A stretch of DNA of 64,000 nucleotides from Streptomyces celluloflavus (GCA_000720995.1 JOEL01000008.1:62001-126000); one strand, 5' to 3'; shown: positions 1 to 11,503, numbered from the stretch's first letter. A program made the numbers and translations. Notes: generated by a model not told the origin, from the letters alone.

Positions 1-269
1 ACACCGCCCACGATCTGGCGGTCCTGGTGCCGGGGCGGCACGGCTCCCCCGAGATCGTCTTCTGCGGCGACCTCGTCGAGGAGTCCGGCGCACCGTCCGT
101 GGGCCCGGACGCGCTGCCCCACCAGTGGCCCGCGGCGCTGGACCGGCTGCTGGCCCTGGGCGGCGAGGACGCGCGGTACGTACCGGGGCACGGCGCCGTG
201 GTCGACGCCCGCTTCGTCCGCGACCAGCGCGCCGCGCTCGCCGCCCGCTTCGGCACCTCCCCCGGCTGA
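1..269 (+). CDS. MBL-fold metallo-hydrolase, C-terminal part (truncated by window edge)
   Basis: Only the last ~88 codons are present; reading starts at base 3 and ends at a TGA at 267-269. The visible part contains a strand ending in FCGDLVEE and a PGHGAVVD segment, both typical of the C-terminal half of metallo-beta-lactamase-fold hydrolases, where an Asp and a late His help hold the metals. The N-terminal HxHxDH motif lies outside the window. The substrate cannot be inferred. It runs in the same direction as the DUF3097 gene, about 58 bases upstream of that gene's chosen start. I am confident of the fold, not of the function. Confidence 0.75.
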   Translation, partial: TAHDLAVLVPGRHGSPEIVFCGDLVEESGAPSVGPDALPHQWPAALDRLLALGGEDARYVPGHGAVVDARFVRDQRAALAARFGTSPG

Positions 270-327
270 CCGCCGCCCCTCTCCCTTGTCTCCCGTCACC
301 CGGCCGTTTGTCACAGAACAGGTCCCC

Positions 328-1158
328 ATGCAGAGCAAGCGCTACAGCACCGATCTCACCCCGTCCTGGAAGAAGCAGCGGCCCGCGCCCGAGGTGCCGG
401 CCGAGCCCGATCTGGTGGTGGAGGAGGTCACCTCGGGCTTCTGCGGAGCCGTCATCCGCTGCGAGAAGACGGCCCAGGGGCCGACGGTCACCCTGGAGGA
501 CCGGTTCGGCAAACACCGGGTCTTCCCCATGGAGCCGCGCGGCTTCCTGCTGGAGGGCCGGGTCGTCACCCTCGTACGCCCGCAGGCCCGGCCCGCGGCG
601 AGCGCCCCGGCCCGTACGGCGTCCGGTTCCGTCGCCGTCCCCGGGGCCCGCGCCCGCGTCGCGCGGGCCGGCCGTATCTATGTGGAGGGCCGCCACGACG
701 CCGAGCTGGTGGAGCGCGTCTGGGGCGACGACCTCCGCATCGAGGGCGTCGTCGTGGAGTACCTGGAGGGCATCGACGACCTGCCGGCCATCGTGCGCGA
801 GTTCTCACCCGGCCCCGACGCCCGCCTCGGGGTCCTCGTCGACCACCTGGTCCCCGGCTCGAAGGAGTCCCGGCTCGCCGCCGAGGTCACCGACGCCGAC
901 ACCCTCGTCGTGGGCCATCCCTACATCGACGTCTGGGAGGCCGTGAAACCGTCCTCCGTCGGCATCCCCGGCTGGCCGGCGGTGCCGCGCGGCCAGGACT
1001 GGAAGACCGGCGTCTGCCGCGCCCTGGGCTGGCCCCCGAACACCGGCGCCGCCTGGCAGCGGATCCTGTCCTGCGTCCACTCGTACAAGGACGTCGAACC
1101 TGCGCTGCTGGGCCGGGTGGAGGAGCTGATCGACTTCGTCACGGCGCCGGCGGACTGA
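328..1158 (+). CDS. DUF3097 family protein
   Basis: A 276-residue soluble protein whose N-terminus (MQSKRYSTDLTPSWKK) matches the usual start of the actinobacterial DUF3097 family. I therefore prefer the ATG at 328 to the in-frame upstream start at 286. The middle carries a Toprim-like stretch (GRIYVEGRHDAELVERVWGDD, then GVLVDHLVPGSKE and VVGHPYIDVWEAV), which resembles nucleotide-processing folds, but no biochemical function is established to my knowledge. It converges on hemW, leaving a 71-base gap. Widespread in actinobacteria, so it is likely a core gene of unknown role. Confidence 0.85.
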   Translation: MQSKRYSTDLTPSWKKQRPAPEVPAEPDLVVEEVTSGFCGAVIRCEKTAQGPTVTLEDRFGKHRVFPMEPRGFLLEGRVVTLVRPQARPAASAPARTASGSVAVPGARARVARAGRIYVEGRHDAELVERVWGDDLRIEGVVVEYLEGIDDLPAIVREFSPGPDARLGVLVDHLVPGSKESRLAAEVTDADTLVVGHPYIDVWEAVKPSSVGIPGWPAVPRGQDWKTGVCRALGWPPNTGAAWQRILSCVHSYKDVEPALLGRVEELIDFVTAPAD

Positions 1159-1229
1159 CGGGCGGGGCACCGGGCGACGGAACCCGGGGCGCGGGCCGGC
1201 TCAGCCCCCGTCGCCCGGTCCGCCGGGTC

Positions 1230-2462
1230 TCAGTCCACCAGGTCTCTGACCACGGCGTCCGCCAACAGCCGTCCGCGCAGCGTCAGTACGGCGCGGCCGC
1301 GGTCGTAGGGGCCGGGCTCCAAGAGGCCGTCGGCCAGCGCGCGGGCGGCCGCGCGGGCGCCCGCCGGGGCGAGCAGGTCCAGCGGGCAGCCGTCGGCCAG
1401 CCGGAGTTCGAGCAGGATGCGCTCGACCCGGCGGTCCTCGTCGGCGAGGATCTCCCGGCCGGCGCCCGGGGAGCGGCCCTCGGCGAGGGCCTGGGCGTAC
1501 GCGCCGGGGTGCTTGGCGTTCCACCAGCGCACGCCGCCGACGTGGCTGTGCGCGCCGGGGCCCGCGCCCCACCAGTCGGCGCCGGTCCAGTACAGCTCGT
1601 TGTGGCGGCACCGTCCGGCGGCCGAGGTGGCCCAGTTGGAGACCTCGTACCAGTGGAATCCGGCCGCCGTGAAGCGCTCCTCGGCGATGAGGTAGCGGTC
1701 GGCGTGCACATCGTCGTCGGTCATCGGGACCTCGCCGCGGCGGATCCGGCGGGCCAGCTGGGTGCCCTCCTCGACGATCAGCGCGTACGCGGAGACATGG
1801 TCGGGCCCGGCGCCGATCGCCGCGTCCAGGGACGCGCGCCAGTCGTCGTCGGTCTCGCCCGGTGTGCCGTAGATCAGATCCAGGTTGACGTGGTCGAAAC
1901 CGGCGGCCCGCGCCTCGGCGACGCACGCCTCGGGGCGGCCCGGGGTGTGCGTCCGGTCCAGGATCTTCAGTACGTGCTGCCGGGCGCTCTGCATGCCGAA
2001 GGAGATCCGGTTGAAACCGGCCTCGCGCAGCTCGGCGAGGTAGCGGGGATCCACGGACTCCGGGTTGGCCTCGGTGGTGATCTCGGCGTCGGGTGCGAGG
2101 CCGAATTCCTCGCGGACGGCCGCCAGCATCCGGCCGAGATCGGCGGCGGGCAGCAGGGTCGGGGTGCCGCCGCCGACGAAGACCGTCTCGACCGGGCGGG
2201 GGTCGGCGCCGAGCACCTCGCGGGCCAGCCGGATCTCCGCCGCGACGGTGTCGGCGTAGTTGTCCCGGGAGGCCAGGGCGCCGCCGGAACCGCGCAGCTC
2301 GCTCGCGGTGTAGGTGTTGAAATCGCAGTAGCCGCAGCGGGTCGCGCAGTACGGCACGTGCAGATAGAAGCCGAGGGGCCGCCCGGCCGCCCCCGCCAGC
2401 GCATGACCGGGCAGCGCCCCGTCCTCGGGCATCGGCTCACCATCAGGCAGTGCGGAAGGCAT
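1230..2462 (-). CDS. hemW: HemW-type radical SAM protein (coproporphyrinogen III oxidase-like, heme chaperone)
   Basis: A 410-residue protein. Near residue 40 it has the radical SAM cluster motif Cx3Cx2C (YCATRCGYC) followed by DFNTY, which is typical of HemW rather than of true HemN. The VGGGTPTLL and EANPES blocks are SAM-binding and family motifs, and the C-terminus holds a HemN-type winged domain. Family members bind heme and S-adenosylmethionine and are thought to deliver heme; older databases call them oxygen-independent coproporphyrinogen oxidases. I choose the ATG at 2462 (MPSALPDGE) over one three codons upstream because it fits the family start. The start lies 54 bases after the phosphatase stop, so the two genes may be co-transcribed. 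Confidence 0.9.
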   Translation of the reverse strand: MPSALPDGEPMPEDGALPGHALAGAAGRPLGFYLHVPYCATRCGYCDFNTYTASELRGSGGALASRDNYADTVAAEIRLAREVLGADPRPVETVFVGGGTPTLLPAADLGRMLAAVREEFGLAPDAEITTEANPESVDPRYLAELREAGFNRISFGMQSARQHVLKILDRTHTPGRPEACVAEARAAGFDHVNLDLIYGTPGETDDDWRASLDAAIGAGPDHVSAYALIVEEGTQLARRIRRGEVPMTDDDVHADRYLIAEERFTAAGFHWYEVSNWATSAAGRCRHNELYWTGADWWGAGPGAHSHVGGVRWWNAKHPGAYAQALAEGRSPGAGREILADEDRRVERILLELRLADGCPLDLLAPAGARAAARALADGLLEPGPYDRGRAVLTLRGRLLADAVVRDLVD

Positions 2463-2516
2463 GAGGACCATTGTCCGTCATGGGCGCGATTGCTCGGGAC
2501 CGCCCGGCCCGGCCCC

Positions 2517-4589
2517 TCACTCCCGCGGCGCCGCCTGGAGCACCAGCATCGCCAGATCGTCGTCCGGCGGGGTCGGGCCGAAGGCGTGGACGGCGCGGTG
2601 GATGCGGTCCGCGGTGGCGTCGGCGGCCAGGCCGGTGCAGGCGGCGAGGGCGGTGGCCAGGCCGTCCTCGTCGTCGAACTGCCGGCGGCCCGAGCGGCGC
2701 TCGGTGACCCCGTCGGTCACGCACAGCAGCGTCTCGCCGGGCAGGAGGTCGAAGGACTCGCTCACATACGTCGCGTCCTCGACCACGCCCAGCAGCATCT
2801 GCGGCGCCGCCACGACCCGGACCGCCCCGTCCGTGCCGAGCACCAGCGGCAGCGGGTGGCCGGCGCTGGCGAGGGTGCAGCGGGCACCGCCCGAGCCGCC
2901 GCGGTAGGGCACGATCTCGCCGTAGAGGAGGGACAGGAAACGGGCCTGTTCGCCCTCGTCGCGGATCTCGACCGGCGCCTCCGCCCCCGCGCCGGCCGCC
3001 GCCACCGCCGCCGCGACCGCCGCGACGGAGTCGGCGGCCTCCCGCGCCATGGTCTTGTTCAGCCGGTCGAGCACCTCCGCGACACCGAAGCCGTCGCGCG
3101 CCAGCAGCCGCAGTACGGGACGGGCCAGGCCGGTCACCGCGGCCGCCTCGGGGCCGCTGCCGCAGACGTCGCCGAGGGCGAAGCACCAGCGGCCGTCGCC
3201 GGCCTCGAACAGGTCCCAGAAGTCGCCGCCCGCCCAGGCGCCCTCGCGCGGTTCGTAGACCACCGCCGACTCCACCCCCGGTACCCGCGCCCGGCCCCGG
3301 GGCAGCAGCCGGCGCTGGAGCACCTGGCTGATGCGCTCCTGCCGCCGGTAGGCGCGGGCGGTGGCGATGGCGCGGGCGACGCGGCGGCAGAGGTCCTCGA
3401 TCAGACCGACCGCCTCGTCGGGGAACCACATCAGACCGGCCCGGCCCAGCATCAGCATGCCGAACCGGCGGCCGCCGGCCACCAGGGGGCAGGCCAGCGC
3501 GGCGCCGCCGGGTCCGTAGCCGCTCGGTTCCTGCGGCCAGGGCCAGGAGACCGCGGAGCCGTTGTTGGCCGAGCCGGTCACCGGGGCGCCGCGGCCCGCC
3601 ATCACCGGTGGCTCCCGTTCCAGGGCCGTCCGCAGCGAGTCGATCCGGCTCTCGCAGGAGTGCCAGACACCGGCCAGCCGCTGCGCCTCGCCGTGGCCAC
3701 CGCTGCCGTCGTACAGCCACACCGCGCACCAGTCGGCGAGCCGGGGCACGATCAGCTGGGCGGCGAGCGCGGCGACCTGGTCGGCGTCGAGCTGGCCGGA
3801 GAGCAGATCGGACGCCTCGGCGAGGAAGGACAGGGCGCCCGGGTTGATCCAGTCGGCGGCGGAGTGCCGCTGCGGGGTGGTCCTGCGCACCGCCGGGGCG
3901 AGCAACTCGGCGGCCCGCAGACCGCGTTGCAGCATCTGGTCGTCGAAGGAGACCTCCAGCTCCGGCCGGCCACCGCCGCCGGGGGCCGCCACCGCCAGCC
4001 GGAACCACACGGTCTTCACGGCGCGGCGGTAGGTGATGCCCCAGGATTCGGCGACGGCGCCGACCAACAGCAGCCCCAGGCCGCCACTTTCGGACAGCGA
4101 GGCGCCCTCGCGGCCGCGTACCGGGCGCGCCGGGTGGTGGTCGGAGACCTCGATGACGACGCCGGGGCGGCCTCTCCCGTCGGCGCCGTCCGGGCCGCCG
4201 CCGTCGGGGTCCGCGTCCGGTTCCGGGTCCGCCCCGGGGTCCAGCCGGCAGCGCAGCTCGACGGCGGTGCCGGCGTGCACCACGGCGTTCGTGACCAACT
4301 CGCTGACCAGCAGCACCGCTTCGTCCGCGAGCCGGCCGGCGAGGCCCTCGGTGCCGGGCAGCTCCTGGGCGGTCCAGTCGGCGAGCGCGCCCCGGACGAA
4401 CTCCCGGGCGGTGGCGGCGGCCCGTGGGTCCCCGGGCAGGCTGATCCGCCGCGCGCCGCCGGGGACCGGGCCCGCGGCGGTGGCGGCGGCAGGGACACCG
4501 GACCGCGCGGCCACGGCACCGGGTCCCCCGCCGGCCGGCGGCCGCAGTGCTGCGATGTCGTGCCGTTGTGACGAAGTCGTCGTCCTCAT
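2517..4589 (-). CDS. SpoIIE-type PP2C serine phosphatase with HATPase and GAF domains
   Basis: A 690-residue signalling protein. The N-terminal part (about residues 60-240) is a histidine-kinase-like ATPase of the anti-sigma type, with the N-box SELVTNAVVHAG and the GLGLLLVGAVAE glycine motif. The middle is a GAF-like sensor region, and the C-terminal ~220 residues are a PP2C/SpoIIE phosphatase (GGDFWDLFE, FALGDVCGSG, LLCVTDGVTE). Such proteins are common in Streptomyces and control anti-anti-sigma factors by dephosphorylation while the ATPase part can act as an anti-sigma kinase. The start MRTTTSSQ is chosen because a GGAG lies seven bases upstream; longer in-frame upstream sequence lacks a better site. 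Partner sigma factor unknown. Confidence 0.87.
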   Translation of the reverse strand: MRTTTSSQRHDIAALRPPAGGGPGAVAARSGVPAAATAAGPVPGGARRISLPGDPRAAATAREFVRGALADWTAQELPGTEGLAGRLADEAVLLVSELVTNAVVHAGTAVELRCRLDPGADPEPDADPDGGGPDGADGRGRPGVVIEVSDHHPARPVRGREGASLSESGGLGLLLVGAVAESWGITYRRAVKTVWFRLAVAAPGGGGRPELEVSFDDQMLQRGLRAAELLAPAVRRTTPQRHSAADWINPGALSFLAEASDLLSGQLDADQVAALAAQLIVPRLADWCAVWLYDGSGGHGEAQRLAGVWHSCESRIDSLRTALEREPPVMAGRGAPVTGSANNGSAVSWPWPQEPSGYGPGGAALACPLVAGGRRFGMLMLGRAGLMWFPDEAVGLIEDLCRRVARAIATARAYRRQERISQVLQRRLLPRGRARVPGVESAVVYEPREGAWAGGDFWDLFEAGDGRWCFALGDVCGSGPEAAAVTGLARPVLRLLARDGFGVAEVLDRLNKTMAREAADSVAAVAAAVAAAGAGAEAPVEIRDEGEQARFLSLLYGEIVPYRGGSGGARCTLASAGHPLPLVLGTDGAVRVVAAPQMLLGVVEDATYVSESFDLLPGETLLCVTDGVTERRSGRRQFDDEDGLATALAACTGLAADATADRIHRAVHAFGPTPPDDDLAMLVLQAAPRE

Positions 4590-4797
4590 TGAGCAGCTCC
4601 CGAGCAGCTCCGCTACAGCGCCGGATGCGCCGACAACAGAGTGACAGACTGAACGCGCCCATAAGCGACGAGTCACCGAAGTCGGTGGTCGGAACGGGTG
4701 GATTCGACGACGGCACCCCCGGAGCGAGGGGCTGTGCCCGGTGAAACCGGCAGGGATCGCCTCACCTGCGGCGGCCGTCAAGGCGGCGCGGGGACCG

Positions 4798-4829
4798 CCA
4801 TGCGTACGGAAGACCGTACGTGCGCATGG
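4798..4829 (-). terminator. Hairpin downstream of fadD, probable terminator
   Basis: Inside the 341-base gap between the phosphatase start and the fadD stop there is a perfect 7-bp stem (CGTACGG / CCGTACG) with an AAGA tetraloop. It is flanked by a second complementary pair (CCATGCG / CGCATGG). No T-run follows, which is normal for Streptomyces terminators. The rest of the gap is GC-rich sequence with no gene I can support. Confidence 0.5.
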
Positions 4830-4930
4830 CGGCGGGCGGACAGCGGTACGGAGCGGCGCGCGGCGGTAGGGAGCGGCGCACAACAGTGCGCGGTGGCGCG
4901 CCGCCGCGCCGCCGGCGTCCCGGGGGGCCG

Positions 4931-6820
<1,890 letters not shown>

Positions 6821-6848
6821 GGCATCCTCCGGGGCCCGCTTCGTTGCT

Positions 6849-6866
6849 GGTGACTCGCGAGTAACC
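6849..6866 (-). promoter_or_regulatory. Palindromic operator candidate upstream of fadD
   Basis: The 18-mer GGTGACTCGCGAGTAACC has a perfect 10-bp core (ACTCGCGAGT) and symmetric GGT/ACC ends, with one mismatched pair between. On the minus strand a TAGGTT hexamer (6863-6868), usable as a -10 box, overlaps one arm. Its length, symmetry and position suggest a TetR-type repressor site controlling the acyl-CoA synthetase; the regulator is not encoded nearby. Confidence 0.5.
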
Positions 6867-7150
6867 TATGCGCAGAGATCAGACTAGAGCCCGTCACGCC
6901 ACCGCGTAAGGGCCTGCGGCCGACGGGTTCGCGATGCGGCCGGGGCGGTAGATGTACGCGCCATACACCTCGTCCGCCGGAGCGCCGCACCCGCCGGCGT
7001 ACCTGAGACGCGAGCCGCAGCCGGTGGCCGCGGGCCAGGCCAGGCGGGTGAAGGCGGCGGGGCGCCGGCCCCCATGGGAACCGGCGCCCCGCCGTCGGCA
7101 CGGCGGAACATCTGCCCGCCGCCTCCGCCTCCGCCTCTCGTGCTTCTCCG
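6867..7150. other. Intergenic region between fadD and lepA
   Basis: About 330 bases separate the fadD start from the lepA stop. Apart from the operator candidate and the lepA hairpin (listed separately), I see no gene, RNA or repeat. Short open frames here have no ribosome site and no family resemblance. Confidence 0.5.
7055..7094 (-). terminator. lepA terminator hairpin
   Basis: A 14-bp perfect stem (7055-7068 with 7081-7094, core CGGGGCGCCGG / CCGGCGCCCCG) with a 12-base loop lies about 57 bases past the lepA stop. GC-rich hairpins without a strong T-run are the usual Streptomyces form. Confidence 0.6.
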
Positions 7151-9025
7151 CTACTTCTTCGCCTTGGAGTCGCCGTCGGAGTCCGAGGACAGCACCGCGA
7201 TGAATGCCTCCTGCGGCACCTCCACGCTGCCGACCATCTTCATCCGCTTCTTGCCTTCCTTCTGCTTCTCCAGCAGCTTCCGCTTACGGGAGATGTCGCC
7301 GCCGTAGCACTTGGCGAGGACGTCCTTGCGGATGGCGCGGACCGTTTCCCGGGCGATGACCCGGCTGCCGATGGCGGCCTGGATCGGCACCTCGAAGTTC
7401 TGCCGCGGGATCAGCTCGCGCAGCTTGGCGACGAGGCGGACACCGTAGGCGTACGCCTTGTCCTTGTGGGTGATCGCGGAGAACGCGTCGACCTTGTCGC
7501 CGTGCAGCAGGATGTCGACCTTGACCAGGTCGGACGTCTGCTCACCGGTGGGCTCGTAGTCCAGCGAGGCGTAGCCGCGGGTCTTGGACTTGAGCTGGTC
7601 GAAGAAGTCGAAGACGACCTCGGCGAGCGGCAGGGTGTAGCGGATCTCGACGCGGTCCTCGGAGAGGTAGTCCATACCGAGCAGCGCACCGCGGCGGTTC
7701 TGGCACAGCTCCATGATCGCGCCGATGAACTCGCTCGGCGCCAGGATCGTGCCCCGGACGACCGGCTCGTGGACCTGGTCGATCTTGCCGGTCGGGAACT
7801 CGCTGGGGTTGGTGACGATGTGCTCGGCACCGTCCTCCATGTCCACGCGGTAGACCACGTTGGGCGCGGTGGCGATCAGATCGAGGCCGAACTCGCGCTC
7901 CAGGCGCTCGCGGATGACCTCCAGATGCAGCAGGCCCAGGAAGCCGACGCGGAAACCGAAGCCGAGGGCGGCGGAGGTCTCCGGCTCGTAGACCAGGGCG
8001 GCGTCGTTGAGCTGGAGCTTGTCCAGCGCCTCGCGCAGCTCCGGGTAGTCCGAGCCGTCCAGCGGATACAGACCCGAGAACACCATCGGCTTGGGGTCCT
8101 TGTAGCCGCCGAGCGCCTCGGTCGCGCCGTTGCTGAGCTGGGTGATCGTGTCGCCGACCTTGGACTGCCGGACGTCCTTCACACCCGTGATCAGATAGCC
8201 CACCTCGCCGACGGACAGACCGTCGGCGGACTTCATCTCGGGCGAGTTGGTGCCGATCTCCAGCAGCTCGTGCGCGGCGCCGGTGGACATCATCCGGATC
8301 CGCTCGCGCTTGCGCAGCGTCCCGTCGACGACCTTCACGTACGTCACGACACCGCGGTACGCGTCGTAGACGGAGTCGAAGATCATCGCGCGGGCGGGCG
8401 CGTCCTTGACGCCGACCGGGGCCGGGACCTCGCGGACCACCTTGTTCAGCAGCTCGGGCACGCCGACGCCGGTCTTCGCGGACACCTTCAGAACGTCCGC
8501 CGGGTCGCAGCCGACCAGGTTCGCCAGCTCGGCGGCGAACTTCTCGGGCTGTGCGGCCGGCAGGTCGATCTTGTTGAGGACGGGGATGATCGTGAGGTCG
8601 TTCTCCATCGCCAGGTAGAGGTTGGCGAGGGTCTGGGCCTCGATGCCCTGGGCGGCGTCGACGAGGAGGATGCAGCCCTCGCACGCGGCGAGCGAGCGGG
8701 AGACCTCGTAGGTGAAGTCGACGTGGCCCGGGGTGTCGATCATGTTGAGGATGTGGGTGGTGCCACTTTTCTCCTCGCCCTCGGAGGGCGCCCAGGGCAA
8801 CCGGACCGCCTGGGACTTGATCGTGATGCCACGCTCGCGCTCGATGTCCATGCGGTCGAGGTACTGCGCGCGCATCTGCCGCTGGTCGACGACACCGGTG
8901 AGCTGGAGCATCCGGTCGGCGAGCGTCGACTTGCCGTGGTCGATGTGCGCGATGATGCAGAAGTTACGGAGGAGAGCCGGGTCGGTACGGCTCGGCTCCG
9001 GCACGTTCGTAGGGGTCGCGGGCAC
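7151..9025 (-). CDS. lepA: Elongation factor 4 (LepA)
   Basis: A 624-residue translational GTPase acting on the ribosome. G1 is [13 protein letters not shown], the switch-II motif is DTPGHVDF, and G4 is NKIDLP. The C-terminus contains the LepA-specific RNA-binding tail ([23 protein letters not shown]). Known members affect initiation or back-translocation at stressed ribosomes. I choose the GTG at 9025 ([19 protein letters not shown]) because family proteins begin there and are 600-625 residues long; the open frame extends 155 codons further upstream over the rpsT promoter but is not credible. It is divergent from rpsT with a 192-base shared control region. Confidence 0.95.
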   Translation of the reverse strand: MPATPTNVPEPSRTDPALLRNFCIIAHIDHGKSTLADRMLQLTGVVDQRQMRAQYLDRMDIERERGITIKSQAVRLPWAPSEGEEKSGTTHILNMIDTPGHVDFTYEVSRSLAACEGCILLVDAAQGIEAQTLANLYLAMENDLTIIPVLNKIDLPAAQPEKFAAELANLVGCDPADVLKVSAKTGVGVPELLNKVVREVPAPVGVKDAPARAMIFDSVYDAYRGVVTYVKVVDGTLRKRERIRMMSTGAAHELLEIGTNSPEMKSADGLSVGEVGYLITGVKDVRQSKVGDTITQLSNGATEALGGYKDPKPMVFSGLYPLDGSDYPELREALDKLQLNDAALVYEPETSAALGFGFRVGFLGLLHLEVIRERLEREFGLDLIATAPNVVYRVDMEDGAEHIVTNPSEFPTGKIDQVHEPVVRGTILAPSEFIGAIMELCQNRRGALLGMDYLSEDRVEIRYTLPLAEVVFDFFDQLKSKTRGYASLDYEPTGEQTSDLVKVDILLHGDKVDAFSAITHKDKAYAYGVRLVAKLRELIPRQNFEVPIQAAIGSRVIARETVRAIRKDVLAKCYGGDISRKRKLLEKQKEGKKRMKMVGSVEVPQEAFIAVLSSDSDGDSKAKK

Positions 9026-9112
9026 GCAGGGTCCATTCAGTGAACGCGGGTAGGCGGGACAAGGGTGTGACGTCTCCGCCCATGGTCCCATGAGCGGCGG
9101 GCTTGGTCCGGT

Positions 9113-9142
9113 TTGGGACGCCCGAGGCGCTGCTGGTAGCCT
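9113..9142 (+). promoter_or_regulatory. rpsT promoter
   Basis: A -35 TTGGGA (9113-9118), an 18-base spacer and a -10 TAGCCT (9137-9142) form a good vegetative-type promoter pointing at rpsT. It leaves a 5' leader of about 70 bases. Confidence 0.6.
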
Positions 9143-9217
9143 GGTCCACTGCGCTTCGTGACCCTCAGGGGTACGCGGCGCAACTCGAAACTCCAACGAA
9201 CCTGAAAAGGCTCTTTC

Positions 9218-9484
9218 GTGGCGAACATCAAGTCCCAGATGAAGCGGATCAAGACCAACGAGAAGGCTCGGCAGCGCAACAAGGCTGTCAAGTCCGCTCT
9301 GAAGACCGCGATCCGTCGCACCCGCGAGGCCGTGGAGGCCGGTGACGTCCAGAAGGCCGCCGCCGCCCAGGCCGTCGCTGCCAAGTCGCTCGACAAGGCC
9401 GTCAGCAAGGGTGTCATCCACAAGAACGCCGCCGCCAACAAGAAGTCGGCGCTGGCCAAGAAGGTTGCCGGCCTCCAGGGCTGA
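9218..9484 (+). CDS. rpsT: 30S ribosomal protein S20
   Basis: An 88-residue, lysine- and arginine-rich protein that begins [18 protein letters not shown], the standard S20 N-terminus, and has the full family length. It binds 16S rRNA early in 30S assembly. Translation starts at a GTG with AAAGG eight bases upstream. The gene stands alone, divergent from lepA, and ends in a strong hairpin at 9654-9694. In some bacteria S20 controls its own translation and uses a poor start codon; the GTG start here is compatible with that, but this is inference. Confidence 0.97.
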   Translation: MANIKSQMKRIKTNEKARQRNKAVKSALKTAIRRTREAVEAGDVQKAAAAQAVAAKSLDKAVSKGVIHKNAAANKKSALAKKVAGLQG

Positions 9485-9653
9485 TCTCACCTTCTTCTAC
9501 CGCACCACCCTGCCGCCAGGGACTCAGCGGCCCCTCTCTCCGCTCCCTGAACGGTGCACCACCGCGCCGCACACGGCCTGCGTTCGCCACGCGGGTGCGG
9601 CGCACCCGGCTCGACCGGCGTAATCCGCCGAAGGAGCCCGAACGCTTGACACG

Positions 9654-9694
9654 AAGGCCCCGCCTCCGCCCTTCCTTAGGGCGAGCGGGGCCTT
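9654..9694 (+). terminator. rpsT terminator
   Basis: A 10-bp stem AAGGCCCCGC / GCGGGGCCTT (9654-9663 with 9685-9694) encloses a second smaller stem (CGCCC / GGGCG) and is followed by TTTGT. It lies 170 bases past the rpsT stop; the sequence between holds nothing else I recognise. Confidence 0.75.
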
Positions 9695-9810
9695 TGTCAT
9701 GGGCGGGCTCTGTCATGGGCGGGCATCGGCGCGACGCTTGCCGGGGGGCTCGGGACGGGGGCTTCCTCGGGGCTCGGTCCCCGCCTCGGGGCGGGGCGCT
9801 CGCGAGGCGG

Positions 9811-9868
9811 GGCCCTGCGTCACAGGGCGGTGCCCTCGTCACGGGACATTGCCCTCGTCACGGGGCGG
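9811..9868. repeat. Three imperfect 19-20 bp tandem units
   Basis: Three consecutive copies of a TGCCCTCGTCACGGG-type unit (9811-9830, 9831-9849, 9850-9868) lie upstream of the proline-rich protein gene. A nearby shorter direct repeat, TGTCATGGGCGGGC, occurs twice around 9695-9730. No function is apparent; a structured leader or simple slippage repeat is possible. Confidence 0.55.
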
Positions 9869-9946
9869 CCCGCGCCTTCGCGTCGCCGCCGGGCAGGTAG
9901 CCACCTCCGAGGGTCCGTTCCCCGCACGATCCGCTACGCTGCGTCC

Positions 9947-10864
9947 ATGTCAATACCGGGGGATCAGAACAATCCTTACGCACAGCCACAGCCGCAGCCG
10001 CAGCCCAATCCTTACGGCCAGATGCCGCCCGTGCCGCCGAATCCGGTGCCCGCGCCCCAGAACCTGGCACCCGCACCACTGAACCCGTACGGACAGCCGG
10101 CCCCGCCCCAGCCCCCCGGCGGATACGGCTATCCGGCGCCGGGCCTGCCGCCCATGGGAGCGCCGGGCGCTCCGGGCGGTACCGGCCGGGGCGTATCCGG
10201 ATGGCTGTGGGCGCTCGGCGGTGTGGTCGCCGCCTCGGCGATCTGGGCGTCCGTGATGTTCGCCACCGGCGGCTTCTCCGCCGGGTCCGGCCCCGACCTC
10301 GCCGGCTACGCCTACACGGACGATCTGTGCGCGGCCACCTCCATGACGCCCTTCACCGACGCGCACTACAAGCCGACGCAGAACACCGGTACGGCCGCGA
10401 AGGACCCCAATCCGCAGCACAGCGGTGCGCAGCAGACGTCCATGGACACCATGTGGTGCAACATCGGGCTGACGCAGGAGGGCGCGAGCACCACCGGCTA
10501 CTCCTCGACCTGGGTCTACAACGCCGTCACCCTGCACAAGAAGGCCGACCCCGCACCGGAGTTCGCGGACATATACCGCTCGTACGAGAAGCAGGGGATG
10601 TCGGTCGGCTACAAGGTCGACCAGGTCCAGGGCCTCGGCGACGAGGCGTACCTGGTGACCCGTAACGACGCGGGCAGCACCACCGGCTCGTATGTGATCC
10701 TCGCCGTCCGGGTCGGCGGGCTGACGTATCAGTCGACGTGGTCGAGCTACTCCACCAGCACCGCCACGACCAAGCAGCCGACCAGCGACGAGGTGACGCA
10801 GATGCTGAAGTCCAGCGCGTCGGAAACGCTCAAGCACCTCCAGCGGGGTGGCGGGGGGCGGTAG
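9947..10864 (+). CDS. Proline-rich single-pass membrane protein
   Basis: A 305-residue protein with a Pro/Gln/Tyr-rich cytoplasmic N-terminus (repeated QPQPQP, NPYGQ, PAP units, residues 1-80). One transmembrane helix follows (about 85-110, WLWALGGVVAASAIWASVMFA), then an extracytoplasmic domain of about 195 residues with a single pair of cysteines (DLCAATS, MWCNIGL) that could form a disulfide. This architecture is common in Streptomyces cell-surface proteins of unknown function. I choose MSIPGDQ as start because the upstream extension is repeat sequence. No family assignment is possible by eye. Confidence 0.75.
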   Translation: MSIPGDQNNPYAQPQPQPQPNPYGQMPPVPPNPVPAPQNLAPAPLNPYGQPAPPQPPGGYGYPAPGLPPMGAPGAPGGTGRGVSGWLWALGGVVAASAIWASVMFATGGFSAGSGPDLAGYAYTDDLCAATSMTPFTDAHYKPTQNTGTAAKDPNPQHSGAQQTSMDTMWCNIGLTQEGASTTGYSSTWVYNAVTLHKKADPAPEFADIYRSYEKQGMSVGYKVDQVQGLGDEAYLVTRNDAGSTTGSYVILAVRVGGLTYQSTWSSYSTSTATTKQPTSDEVTQMLKSSASETLKHLQRGGGGR

Positions 10865-11503
10865 CGGCGGGGAGCGGTAACGGCGGGGCGCCGGTGGCGG
10901 GTGTGCGGTACGGGTACGGCGGTCGGACAGCGGGTGCCAACCGGGCCGGCGAGGGCCGACGAGTGTCACCGGCCGTCGGGTGTGCGGTGCGGCTTGGAGG
11001 GTGCTTTCCGGCTGGTGCCGGCGTCCGGCGTGGCGGCCGGGGCCAGGCCGGTGGTCGGAGTTGTGGGTGGGGCCGGGGTTGTGGCCGGTGGTCGGGGTTG
11101 CGGGTGGGGCCGGGCTCGACGTGTCCCGGCCCGCAGCATGCCCCACGGATGTGTCGCCGCTGGTTGAGGCCGTGCTCATCCCACTTGACCGGGGTCCCGC
11201 GGTGTCGGTACCTCGACGTCGTGGGCGACTCCCGTACGGCTGGGCTGGGCGGCCGTACGGGGGCGATCCGCACTCGATCCCCGCCGACATCGAGACGACC
11301 GCACGTTCTGGAGATCGCCTCAAGTGTGCGGCCGAGGACAGCTGGCGCCGTGCGCGCCCGGCGGCGAGACCGGTGGGTGAACAGGGGTGACGTGCAGCCG
11401 CCGGTCAGACGGACGTGTCAACGCAGAAGCGATACCCGGCACCTCGCACCTGAACCGGCGAGCTCACCGGCCTCGCCCCCGATTCCCGGCAGTCCGGCCG
11501 GGG
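10865..11503. other. 640-base gene-free region with a decayed coding remnant
   Basis: No intact gene is supported here. Its centre (about 10964-11115) is a degenerate duplicate of the 3' end of the MFS gene at 14541. Read on the minus strand it still gives TPTTGLAPA...RKAPSKP...PDGR followed by a stop, closely matching the exporter's tail. Within it a ~37-base unit, GGTGGTCGGGGTTGCGGGTGGGGCCGGG-like, is tandemly repeated. The flanks are GC-rich and featureless. Confidence 0.55.

Noticed and set aside
1509-4571. 1020-codon open frame on the plus strand opposite hemW and the phosphatase gene
   Set aside because: It is the antisense shadow of two well-supported genes; Gly/Arg/Val-rich composition and no family motif.
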